The translations under genes and the position numbers were made by a program. Positions 54,712 through 63,230 of a DNA stretch of 64,000 bases are shown here, piece after piece. Where the stretch lies: the NCBI RefSeq assembly GCF_011067745.1, contig NZ_JAAMPJ010000014.1:1-64000 (forward strand), read 5' to 3'. Below the pieces are notes generated by a model, which saw only the letters and a program-made list of their open reading frames with translations, was not told where the DNA came from and did not search any database. This stretch comes from Lentzea alba. GTDB lineage: Bacteria > Actinomycetota > Actinomycetes > Mycobacteriales > Pseudonocardiaceae. Each line of letters begins with the position of its first letter. The first letter of the stretch is position 1.

Positions 54712-55902
54712 ATGACGTCCGCGCCACTGGCGATGCGCCGCGACGTGACTCAGCCGCTGAACCCGGCGCCTGAGCTCCTGTCCGCTGATGCGGCGGGTGG
54801 CATCACGGAGATCTCCATGCCGATGACGACACCGGGTGGCGGTCGAACCTGGCTGGTCACGAACGCCGAAGAGATCCGTCGGGTGCTCGGCGATCCCGAC
54901 ACCTTCAGCAACGTGCTGAGGCTGCCGTCCGGCGGGCCGGGGGGAGACGCGTCACCCACCGGGCCCGGGTCGCTGCTGGGGCTCGATCCGCCAGAGCACA
55001 CCCGGCTGCGGGGGCTCCTCACCTCCGAGTTCAGCGCCCGCCGCGTCGCCGGTCTGCGTCCCGCCGTCGAGCAGATCGCCCAGTCGGTGTTGAGTCGATT
55101 CCGCCACGACGACCGCGCCGATCTCGTCGCCCAGTTCGCCCAGCCCGTCCCGGCCATCGTGATCGCCGAACTGCTGGGCGTGCCGAGCACGGACCGCGAC
55201 GAGTTCTGCCGCCGCAGCGGCATCGCCATCGACACCCGGCTCGCCCCGCTGGCACGGGCGCACAACCGCGCCGAAATGCAGTCCTACATGGGCGATCTGG
55301 TGAGCAGGCTGCGCCGGGAGCCCGGCACAGGGCTGCTCGGCGACCTGGTGCGCCGGCACGGTGAGGAGCTGACCGACGCCGAGCTCGTCGCGATGGGAAA
55401 CCTGTTGCTCCTGGCAGGCCACGAGACGACCTCCAGCCTCATCGGGCAGAGCGTCCTCCTGCTGCTGGAGCGGCCGTCCGACCGGCAGGTCATGTTGCGC
55501 GACCAGGCGTCCACGGCGAAGGGCGTCGAGGATCTCCTGCGGTTCCTCACCGTGTTCCACTTCTCCTTGCCACGCACGGTGCGGCGCGACGTTGTCATCG
55601 CGGGGACCGCGGTCAGCTCCGGCGACCGCGTCCTCTGTTCCTTCCCGGTGGCGAATCGTGACCCGCACCGGTACCAGCCGGTGGAGTTCCTGCCCTCCCG
55701 CGCGCCGGCACCGCATCTCGCGTTCGGTCACGGCATCCACTACTGCCTCGGCGCACCGCTCGCGCGCCTGGAAATGCAGATCGTGCTGCCGGCGTTGTTC
55801 GCCACGTTTCCGGAGATCCGCCTCGACGCGCAGGACGGCGTCACCTTCCGGGACGGCTCGCTGACCTTCGGCGTGGAGACCCTGCCGGTGGCGCTTCGAT
55901 GA
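54712..55902 (+). CDS. Cytochrome P450 (second), canonical motifs
   Basis: A 396-aa P450. I-helix LLLLAGHETTSSLIGQ, K-helix E-x-x-R in VEDLLRFL, heme loop FGHGIHYCLGAPLARLEM. All oxygen-activating residues are conserved, in contrast to the first P450 of the cluster. Likely hydroxylates or epoxidises the lipid chain, giving the oxygen for carbamoylation or glycosylation. GAGGAGAAG lies just before ATG 54712. Its stop overlaps the LLM gene start (ATGA). Confidence 0.95.
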   Translation: MTSAPLAMRRDVTQPLNPAPELLSADAAGGITEISMPMTTPGGGRTWLVTNAEEIRRVLGDPDTFSNVLRLPSGGPGGDASPTGPGSLLGLDPPEHTRLRGLLTSEFSARRVAGLRPAVEQIAQSVLSRFRHDDRADLVAQFAQPVPAIVIAELLGVPSTDRDEFCRRSGIAIDTRLAPLARAHNRAEMQSYMGDLVSRLRREPGTGLLGDLVRRHGEELTDAELVAMGNLLLLAGHETTSSLIGQSVLLLLERPSDRQVMLRDQASTAKGVEDLLRFLTVFHFSLPRTVRRDVVIAGTAVSSGDRVLCSFPVANRDPHRYQPVEFLPSRAPAPHLAFGHGIHYCLGAPLARLEMQIVLPALFATFPEIRLDAQDGVTFRDGSLTFGVETLPVALR

Positions 55903-56966
55903 AACTCGGACTGAACATCGGCTACCTGGGAGCCGGATACTCGTCCAACGGCCTCGACCTGGCGGTCGAGGCCGACCGTCTCGGGTACGACGTCTGCTGG
56001 GTCGCCGAGTCCCACGGGTCCGACGCGGCGACGATGCTGGCGTGGGTCGCCGCCCACACCGCCCGGATCGGCGTCGGCTCGTCGGTGTTCCAGGTTCCCG
56101 CCCGGTCACCGGCGATGACGGCGATGACCGCGGTCACCCTGGACACGTTGTCCCAAGGGCGTTTCCGTCTCGGACTCGGCGTGTCCGGCCCGCAGGTGTC
56201 GGAGGGGTGGCACGGCGTGCGCTGGGCGAAACCGCTGGGCCGGCTCCGCGAGTACGCCGAGATCACCCGCAAGGCGCTGCGACGTGAGCCGCTCACCCAT
56301 GACGGTGCACATTGGACACTGCCGCTGCCGGGCGGCCCCGGCAAGCCGCTGATGCTGAGCCTGCGCCCGGTCCAGGAACGCATTCCCCTCTACCTGGCGG
56401 CCATCGGACCGGCGAGCCTGGAGCTGGTCGGCGAGATCGCCGACGGCTGGCTGGCGTCGTTCTTCTCCCCGGACTTCGCGCGAGAGCTGTTGACGCACGT
56501 CGAAACGGGAAGGCGACGAGCAGGCGCGGCCCTCCAGGACTTCGACGTCGTCGCCATGACGCCCATCGCCGTCGGTGACGACGTCAGAACGTGCGCCGAC
56601 GCGGTTCGCTGGTACGCGGCGCTGTACCTCGGCGGCATGGGCAGCCAGGAACACAACTACTACAACCAGCTGGCCTGCCGGATGGGCTTCGCCGAGGAGG
56701 CCGCGGAGGTGCAGGAACGGTACCTGGCAAAGGATTTTTCCGGCGCGGCGGCCGCGGTGCCGTTCGACTTCCTGGACGCGACCTCCCTGCTCGGGCCGCA
56801 GCGGCGCATCGCCAGGAGGATGCGGGACTTCGCCGCGGCCGGCGTCTCGACGTTGGCGGTGTCGCCGTTCGGGAGAAGAGGACTTCTGGACGGACCGGCG
56901 GCGCTGAGAGTCGCCGCCGACGCGCTCGGCGTCGTGAACCCGGACCTACCGATCGAGGGGCGTTGA
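55899..56966 (+). CDS. LLM-class flavin-dependent oxidoreductase
   Basis: A 355-aa luciferase-like barrel (F420/FMN family): KLGLNIGYLGAGYSSNGLDLAVEADRLGYDVCWVAESHG at the N-terminus, TLDTLSQGRFRLGLGVSGPQV and a C-terminal SPFGRRGLLDG. The F420-type N-terminus makes an F420- or FMN-dependent oxidation or monooxygenation plausible. In secondary metabolism such enzymes hydroxylate carrier-bound substrates or oxidise amines. It is translationally coupled on both sides (ATGA with P450, TGATG with the condensation-like gene), so all three act together. Confidence 0.93.
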   Translation: MKLGLNIGYLGAGYSSNGLDLAVEADRLGYDVCWVAESHGSDAATMLAWVAAHTARIGVGSSVFQVPARSPAMTAMTAVTLDTLSQGRFRLGLGVSGPQVSEGWHGVRWAKPLGRLREYAEITRKALRREPLTHDGAHWTLPLPGGPGKPLMLSLRPVQERIPLYLAAIGPASLELVGEIADGWLASFFSPDFARELLTHVETGRRRAGAALQDFDVVAMTPIAVGDDVRTCADAVRWYAALYLGGMGSQEHNYYNQLACRMGFAEEAAEVQERYLAKDFSGAAAAVPFDFLDATSLLGPQRRIARRMRDFAAAGVSTLAVSPFGRRGLLDGPAALRVAADALGVVNPDLPIEGR

Positions 56967-58324
56967 TGACCACGGCGAACGCTGACGACGTTGTACTGGT
57001 GCCACGACCTTGCCTGGTTCCGTTCCGGGATTGCTCGCACCGCAAGGGAGCCATCGGCTGGGCCCAACAGGTGCGGTGGAAGGACCACCGGCTGGCCGGG
57101 ATCAGGGGCTTCAGCGACGACCTGTGCTTCAGCACGACCGTCCCGGCAGGCACCGGGATCAACGACTTCCTGGCGGCGATCGCCCGGATGGTGAGCCGGC
57201 ACGAGTCTCTGCGCACGCGGTTTCACGTCGTGGGCAACCGCGTCGTCGGCCAAGAGGTCGTCGGCAGTGGCGAGGTGGAGGTCGTCCGATACCACGTGCC
57301 ACCCGGTCGCGCGCTGACTGACGAGCTTCTCCGGAACCGGACCGGCGAAACGCCGCTCGACATCCAGAACGGCCTTCCCTTCCGCGCGGGCTTCGCGGCC
57401 GCGGACGGAAAAGTGACGCACGTGGCGTTCTGCGTCGCCCGCATGATCGCGGACGCCGCCGGTTGCGAGAACGTGGTCACGTCGTTCAGGTCGGAGCTCT
57501 CGGCGATCACGCGTGGCGCCGCGGAGGGGCGGGGACGGCCCTTCCAACAGCTCGACCAGGTCGACTGGGAGATCTCCGAGGCCGGCCTTCGTGCCGAGCG
57601 CCAGGCACTGGACTACTGGCAGGAGCAAATGGCGGTCATCAACGCCCTGCCGCGACCGTCCTTCGCCGTGAGCGGGCCCGTGCGGACGATCACGGCGCCG
57701 GTCGGCTCACTTCTGGATGCCGCCGACGAAGTGGCCCGGACGTCCGGAACGAGCTCATCCGGGGTCCTGCTGACCGCCTTCCTGCTCGCCACCGCGCAGC
57801 TCTTCGAGGTGGACGCCTTCGGCTGCTACCTGCACTGCTCCAACCGGAGTGACCTGGCCCGCCAGGAATCGATCACCCGGCTCAAGAACATGACCATGTA
57901 CACGTACTCGCGAGGCCCGTCGGACTTCCGGTCCGCGGTACGAGAGGTGTTCCGCGGCTCGCTCACGGCCTACCGGCACGCCCAGTCTCCCGGCGAGTTG
58001 TTCCTGCCCCGTCTGGGCGTCGACCCGGAACACGCGCCGTTCGTTCATTTCAACGACGTCCGCTCGGTCGTCGCCAGGGACGGCTGGACCGGACCGGCCC
58101 AGCGGGCGGACCCCGGCGTGGTGGCGGATCCGGACCAGCCCGCGATCACCGAGACCCCGGCGGAGCGGACGAACGTCCCCGCCACCCTCAACCTCGGGGT
58201 CGGGCCGATCATGGGCGCTTCGCCGAAACCGGTCCTGACCTTCGAGACGAACCTCCTGCGCCTGGACGGCATCTCGCTGCTGGTGGAGCGGATGGACCAC
58301 ATCCTCGCCGCGGCGCGAGCCTAG
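56966..58324 (+). CDS. Free-standing condensation-domain-like protein with degraded active site
   Basis: A 452-aa single C-domain-fold protein. N-terminal lobe has the C2-like RHESLRTRF (78-86); the place of HHxxxDG reads ARMIADA (158-164), so both histidines are lost while the Asp remains. Later elements (CSNRSDLARQ, FVHFNDVRSV) still match the C-terminal lobe. Ordinary C domains use the second His to join acyl and amine or hydroxyl acceptors; here catalysis by the normal route is doubtful. It may bind the ACP and recruit a tailoring enzyme, like the X-domain of glycopeptides, or use another residue. Last gene of the plus operon. Confidence 0.85.
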   Translation: MTTANADDVVLVPRPCLVPFRDCSHRKGAIGWAQQVRWKDHRLAGIRGFSDDLCFSTTVPAGTGINDFLAAIARMVSRHESLRTRFHVVGNRVVGQEVVGSGEVEVVRYHVPPGRALTDELLRNRTGETPLDIQNGLPFRAGFAAADGKVTHVAFCVARMIADAAGCENVVTSFRSELSAITRGAAEGRGRPFQQLDQVDWEISEAGLRAERQALDYWQEQMAVINALPRPSFAVSGPVRTITAPVGSLLDAADEVARTSGTSSSGVLLTAFLLATAQLFEVDAFGCYLHCSNRSDLARQESITRLKNMTMYTYSRGPSDFRSAVREVFRGSLTAYRHAQSPGELFLPRLGVDPEHAPFVHFNDVRSVVARDGWTGPAQRADPGVVADPDQPAITETPAERTNVPATLNLGVGPIMGASPKPVLTFETNLLRLDGISLLVERMDHILAAARA

Positions 58325-58417
58325 GGCGTTCTCAGCGCTGGGGCACCCGTCTGGGCGAACGTGACCGTGCGAACGGCCGCAAACCGATACGGTGATCGCC
58401 GGGGAGGACTGATCCGG

Positions 58418-61400
58418 GTGGTCTGGGGAGCACGGTTCGAGGAAGCGCTGCGGGTCGCGCAGGCCGCGCAGTCCGCCGAGACCCTGTCGGCGGCGGTGAC
58501 GGCGGGGCGCAAAGCCGTGACGGAACCGGGTGGGACGCGGTACCGCTCGCCCCTCGCCGGTGCGTTGTACGACCGGTTCCTCCGCGGAGGCGCGGTCGCC
58601 GACCTGCACGAGGCGCGAGAGCTGGAACGGGCCGCGTTCGCCGACGACCCCGAGGACGCCGTCCAAGTGGGCGACTACGCCCTGCTGCTGCACATGCTGT
58701 TCCGGCAGACCGGCGACTCGGCCGCCCTGGCCGAGGCCGAGTCACTGGCCCGGCACGCGGTGGCGCTGCGTCCTGACCGCCCCACGGCTCATCGGATGCT
58801 CTCGCGGGTGCTGCGGGCGGTCTTCGACCACACCGGCGAGCGGTGGGCGCTCGAGGAGGCGGTGGCGCTGTCCCGTGCGGCCGTCGACCTGCCCGACGAC
58901 CAGAACGATCCCGCGCACTACCAGTACTCCTACGCGCTGGCGCTGGCCGACTGGTACGACGCGGTGGGCGACCTGGACGCGCTGGACGCCGCGATCACCG
59001 AGGCCCGCAAGGCCGTCACGATGTCCCCGGCCGGCGCGGAGAGCACGATCGAACGCCAGGAACACCTCTGCGCGATGCTGGACGAGCGCTGGGAACGGAC
59101 GGGGTCGGCGCGGGACAAGGCCGTGCTCGTCGAAGCCCACACGCTGGCGGCCAGGATCGCGCCGCCGGGTCACGAGGCCAGGGACCGGGCCGAGCAGAAC
59201 CTGAGGGCGCTCAACGCGTCCAGGCCTGCGACGGCCATGCCGGACCAGGCGGAGCTGCTCGCGGCGGAGGCCGTGCGCCGCATTGCGCGGTACAAGCAGA
59301 CCGGCGAGGTGGATCCGCTGGTGGAGGGCATCGCACTCGCCAGGGCCGCCGTGCAGTCCGGTACCCCGATCCGCGAACGCCGCGCGAGTCACCTGGACAC
59401 GTTGGCCACGGCGTTGCTCGAACTCGCCTCGGCCAGGGGTAGCGACCTCACGGAATCTGTTGCGTTGCACGGGCAAGCGATCGATCTGGATCCGTGCGCG
59501 CGGCACCTCGCGAACGCGAGCAGCACGCTGCTCGTCGTGTTCGAGAGGAACGGTGAGCTCGCCGTCGTGAACAAGGCGATCGAGTTCGCCCGGGCAGCCG
59601 TCGACCGGTTGCCGAGCGCGGCCAACCTCGGACAGTTGGCGGTGTGTCTGAGCAAGAGGTACGACGCGACCGGTGAACTGGCCGTGCTGGAAGAGGCGGT
59701 GATCACCGTGCGGTCGGCGACCCGTCTGCCGGACGAGGGCGACGTCCTGCACCACGCCGGCAATCTCGCCTCACTGTTGTCTGCCTGGTACCACCGCACC
59801 GGCGATCCCGCCGCGCTGCGGGAGAGCATCGAGGTGCACCGCGAGGTGGTCGGCGGTGTGCCCGTCGGTCATCCGAAGCGGGCGCACCACCTCGGCAACC
59901 TCGGCGCGGTGCAGCACACGCTCTTCGACCGGCACGGCGACAAAGGCGCGCTCGACGCCGCTGTCGCCGCCCACCGCGCCGCTCTCGCTCTCACCCCGGC
60001 GAACCACCTGGACCGGGCCAGTCGCCTGACGAACCTGAGCGACGTGCTGCGGTCGCGAGGCGAGATCGACGAGGCCGTCGCGCTCGCTCGGCAGGCGGTC
60101 CACTACGACCGGCACTTCGGCCACACCCACGCGCTCGGCGTGCTCGGCGACGCGCTGCGGGCCCGCTACGCGCAGACCGGTGACCGTGCCGCGCTGGCCG
60201 AGGCGTTGGACGTGCTGCGCACAGCCGCCGGGTTCGCGGCCTCGCCGGTCGACGACCGCCTGCGCGCCGCCATCGTCTGGGGAGACCTGGCCGCCGACGC
60301 GGGACGGGCAGAGGAAGCCGCCGTTGCGTTCGCGACCGCGGTGGGGTTGTTGCCGCGCCTGGCTTCCCGGCGTCTCGGCCGCGGCGACGCCCAGTTCTGG
60401 CTGCGCCGCTTCACCGGTCTCGGCGCCAAAGCCGCCGCGTGCGCCCTCACCGCCGGCAGCCCGGCGGGGGCGGTGGTGGCGCTGGAGGTCGGTCGTGGCG
60501 TGCTCGCCGCGCAGGCACTCGACTCCCGCGCCGACCTGAGCGCGCTGCACGAGGACGCACCGGCGCTCGCCGCCCGGTTCGAGCAGGTGAGCGAGGCGAT
60601 CGAGAGCGAGCGGGACGCGGACCGGATGGCATTGGCCGCGGCGTTCGAGGAGGTGCTGGCCGACATCCGCGCGCTTCCCGGCCACGAGGACTTCCTGCGC
60701 CGCCCGACGTTCGCCGAGCTGACCGAGGTGGCCGCCGCCGGGCCGATCGTGCTCGTCAACACGAGCCGGCACCGCAGCGACGCGCTGATCGTGACGCCGA
60801 GCGGGGCGCGAGCCGTTGCCCTGCCGGAACTTTCCGAAGAGGAGCTGCGCCGGCGGGTCACGGCGTTCCAGACAGGTCTCGCCGACCGCGACCGCCGAGT
60901 TCGCGACCAGACGGTGCTGGAAACCCTCGAGTGGCTGTGGCACTCCGTCGCCCGCCCGGTGCTCGACGAGCTGGCACCTCGGGCCGGCACGCTGCCCAGG
61001 GTCTGGTGGTCACCGGTCGGCCCGCTGGCGCTGCTCCCGCTGCACGCGGCCGGTGTCCACGGTGGACAGTGGGTCGGCGATCACGTCATCTCCTCCTACA
61101 CGCCCACGATCCGCGCACTGCGGCACGCCCGGCGCGGTTCGTCGGGGGCGGATCCTCATCAGCTGGTCGTCTCGATGCCGGTCACTCCGGGAGCCGACGA
61201 CCTGCCGCACGCCGGACTCGAGGCCGAGGTGGTGACCAGGATTCGACCCCGCACGGTCCTCCCCGGCCCGGCGGCCACCCGCACGGCGGTGCTGGAAGCC
61301 TTGGCGGACACGACATGGGCACATTTCGCCTGCCACGGCCACGCCGACCCGGCGAACCCGTCCCAGAGCCACCTCCTGCTCGCCGACGAACCGTTGCGCG

Positions 61401-61738
61401 TGCCGGACATCGCGCGCCTGCGGCTGGCCGACGCCGAGTTCGCCTTCCTCTCGGCCTGCGACACCGCGAGGACCGAGCCGACGCTCTCGGACGAGGCGAT
61501 CCACCTCGCCGCCGCGTTCCAGACGGCGGGCTTCCGCCACGTCGTCGGCACGCTGTGGGCCGTCTACGACAAAACGGCGGCGACGGTGGCGGAGAAGGTC
61601 TACCTCCAGATCCTGGGCGAGGACGGCCCGGTCGCCGGCCGTTCCGCCGCGGCTCTGCACCGGGTGCAGTCGGCGCTGCGGAACAGGCTTCCGGACGAGC
61701 CGTCGCGGTGGGCGAGCTACCTGCACGCCGGTGCGTGA
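58418..61738 (+). CDS. TPR-repeat CHAT-domain protease-like protein
   Basis: A 1106-aa protein (from GTG 58418): about 700 residues of degenerate TPR-like helical repeats (blocks ending in EAVALxRxAV, LEEAVxxxRxA, GDxAALxEA), then a C-terminal CHAT domain (~800-1106) with the caspase-type dyad H973 (ACHGHAD) and C1014 (LSACDTA). CHAT proteases act in bacterial programmed cell death and defence after activation by TPR-sensed triggers. The start is uncertain: GTG 58418 has GGGGAGG upstream; GTG 58361 is the longest frame. It starts a new unit after the biosynthetic cluster, together with two genes of unknown function downstream. Confidence 0.9.
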   Translation: MVWGARFEEALRVAQAAQSAETLSAAVTAGRKAVTEPGGTRYRSPLAGALYDRFLRGGAVADLHEARELERAAFADDPEDAVQVGDYALLLHMLFRQTGDSAALAEAESLARHAVALRPDRPTAHRMLSRVLRAVFDHTGERWALEEAVALSRAAVDLPDDQNDPAHYQYSYALALADWYDAVGDLDALDAAITEARKAVTMSPAGAESTIERQEHLCAMLDERWERTGSARDKAVLVEAHTLAARIAPPGHEARDRAEQNLRALNASRPATAMPDQAELLAAEAVRRIARYKQTGEVDPLVEGIALARAAVQSGTPIRERRASHLDTLATALLELASARGSDLTESVALHGQAIDLDPCARHLANASSTLLVVFERNGELAVVNKAIEFARAAVDRLPSAANLGQLAVCLSKRYDATGELAVLEEAVITVRSATRLPDEGDVLHHAGNLASLLSAWYHRTGDPAALRESIEVHREVVGGVPVGHPKRAHHLGNLGAVQHTLFDRHGDKGALDAAVAAHRAALALTPANHLDRASRLTNLSDVLRSRGEIDEAVALARQAVHYDRHFGHTHALGVLGDALRARYAQTGDRAALAEALDVLRTAAGFAASPVDDRLRAAIVWGDLAADAGRAEEAAVAFATAVGLLPRLASRRLGRGDAQFWLRRFTGLGAKAAACALTAGSPAGAVVALEVGRGVLAAQALDSRADLSALHEDAPALAARFEQVSEAIESERDADRMALAAAFEEVLADIRALPGHEDFLRRPTFAELTEVAAAGPIVLVNTSRHRSDALIVTPSGARAVALPELSEEELRRRVTAFQTGLADRDRRVRDQTVLETLEWLWHSVARPVLDELAPRAGTLPRVWWSPVGPLALLPLHAAGVHGGQWVGDHVISSYTPTIRALRHARRGSSGADPHQLVVSMPVTPGADDLPHAGLEAEVVTRIRPRTVLPGPAATRTAVLEALADTTWAHFACHGHADPANPSQSHLLLADEPLRVPDIARLRLADAEFAFLSACDTARTEPTLSDEAIHLAAAFQTAGFRHVVGTLWAVYDKTAATVAEKVYLQILGEDGPVAGRSAAALHRVQSALRNRLPDEPSRWASYLHAGA

Positions 61739-61784
61739 GGCAACGACGCTATGCTGCCCAAAAGATCCGCTGGGGGGCGATCGC

Positions 61785-63164
61785 ATGATCGGTGACGACT
61801 GGGGCCTGCGCGACCACTACGCGGGCGTCGAAGACCCGAACGTGAGCTACACCATCATTCTCGTCGAGGGCGAAGCGCTTCCGCTCGCCGTCGTCAGGCA
61901 GACCGGCGCGGTGGAGGAAGCCTTCACGCACAACCTGCGCTGGGAACCCTCGAACCTGCTCAGCCGCGTGCCCGCCGAACCGCGGTGGACCGCGCGACCG
62001 GCCAACGTCGGCTACGCCAACGGTTTCCTCGTCGAACTGGTGCAGGTGATCCGCGCGCGGCAGCACCTGTCGGAGTTCGCCGACTACAAGTACTTCGCGG
62101 TCTTCCGCGCCACGCTGGACGTCCTCGACCTCTCCCTGGCGTACATGCTGGTGCGCCGCCCCGAGTTCTACGGCGACGAGGAATACGCGGGCCACAACAT
62201 GTGGGAGACGTGCGACAAGCTGCACGACATCGACCGCGGCGAGGACATGCGGCAGGAGTACGTCGCCATCAGCGCGGCCGAGGCGGGCGAGCTCAAACAG
62301 CGCATCGACGCGACGTGGGAGAACGACATCCTGATCCACTACGTCGCCACCATCAACGGCAACCCGTTCTCCGTGGTCGGCGTCCCGCGCAAGGCGGACT
62401 CCTCGGTCGGCCCGATCATGTTCACCGCCGACGGCGAGTTCGTGCCCGGCGACCTGCTGAGCCAGATCGCCGACGAACCCAACGCCGGCGCCGAGCAGGT
62501 CACCCTCGACCACGCGGTCGCCGTGATGGCAGCCCTCGTCCGCTTCCACCGCGAACAGAAGAAGGACGAACTCACCGGCGGTTACGCGATTTTCCAGCAC
62601 CCCAACGACGTCCTGGACATCGACTCGGCCTACGGCCTGGTGCGCTCACCGGAACCGGACGCCCCGGTGGTGCTGCCGCTGAGCGACTTCGAGGCCTACC
62701 GCCTCTTCCTGCGCCTGACCATGCGGTCCGCCCGCCGCCAGGCCCAACCCGTCGACGGCCACTACTACTTCGCCGTGCTCGACTCCCTGCGCGACGCCGC
62801 CGAGCCCGACAAGGCGTTCTCCCTGATCCGATGCGCGGCCGACACCTCACCGCGGTGGGAGCTGTTCCTGCGCGAGGGCGAATGGCTTCCCACAGCCAGC
62901 CCGCTCACGCTCGTCACGTTGCCGATCGGCGCGGCCGAGGTGCAGCGGATCAAGGCGCACCTGGTGACCGGCATCCGCTACTTCCAGATCGTGAACGGCG
63001 AACCGGGCTTCATGGTGACCATCCGGCACACGGCGACCTCCGAGGAGACGCGCCAGCACCCGGACCTGCCGTGGCAGCCGTGCGACCTGCTCGGCCGGTG
63101 GCGGAGCGAACCGAAGTGGACGATCACCCAGCCGCCGTGGCTCGCGGAGCGGGAGAACGGGTAG
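61785..63164 (+). CDS. Unknown protein with alternating internal repeats
   Basis: A 459-aa acidic protein with no family I recognise. It contains a ~55-residue module three times: residues ~21-75 (YTIILVEGEALPLAVVRQ to SRVPAEPRWTARP), ~183-240 (ATINGNPFSVVGVPR) and ~398-455 (FQIVNGEPGFMVTIRHT to SEPKWTITQPPW), sharing G-x-P, V-x-R, W-x-P-x-DLL and EP-x-W. A second module recurs as LAYMLVRRPE, SAYGLVRSPE and KAFSLIRCA. No signal or membrane helix. ATG 61785 follows GGGGGGCG, 46 bp after the CHAT gene, so the two are probably one operon. Confidence 0.75.
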   Translation: MIGDDWGLRDHYAGVEDPNVSYTIILVEGEALPLAVVRQTGAVEEAFTHNLRWEPSNLLSRVPAEPRWTARPANVGYANGFLVELVQVIRARQHLSEFADYKYFAVFRATLDVLDLSLAYMLVRRPEFYGDEEYAGHNMWETCDKLHDIDRGEDMRQEYVAISAAEAGELKQRIDATWENDILIHYVATINGNPFSVVGVPRKADSSVGPIMFTADGEFVPGDLLSQIADEPNAGAEQVTLDHAVAVMAALVRFHREQKKDELTGGYAIFQHPNDVLDIDSAYGLVRSPEPDAPVVLPLSDFEAYRLFLRLTMRSARRQAQPVDGHYYFAVLDSLRDAAEPDKAFSLIRCAADTSPRWELFLREGEWLPTASPLTLVTLPIGAAEVQRIKAHLVTGIRYFQIVNGEPGFMVTIRHTATSEETRQHPDLPWQPCDLLGRWRSEPKWTITQPPWLAERENG

Positions 63165-63230
63165 CCATTCCACCCGATCCGGCAAACCTGTGCCGGTAAC
63201 GGCAGGTGTGAGCCCTCTGATACACATCGA

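Noticed and set aside
56966-58324. NRPS module remnant
   Set aside because: No adenylation or thiolation domain adjoins it; the gene is complete with its own start overlapping the LLM stop, so it is a free-standing protein.
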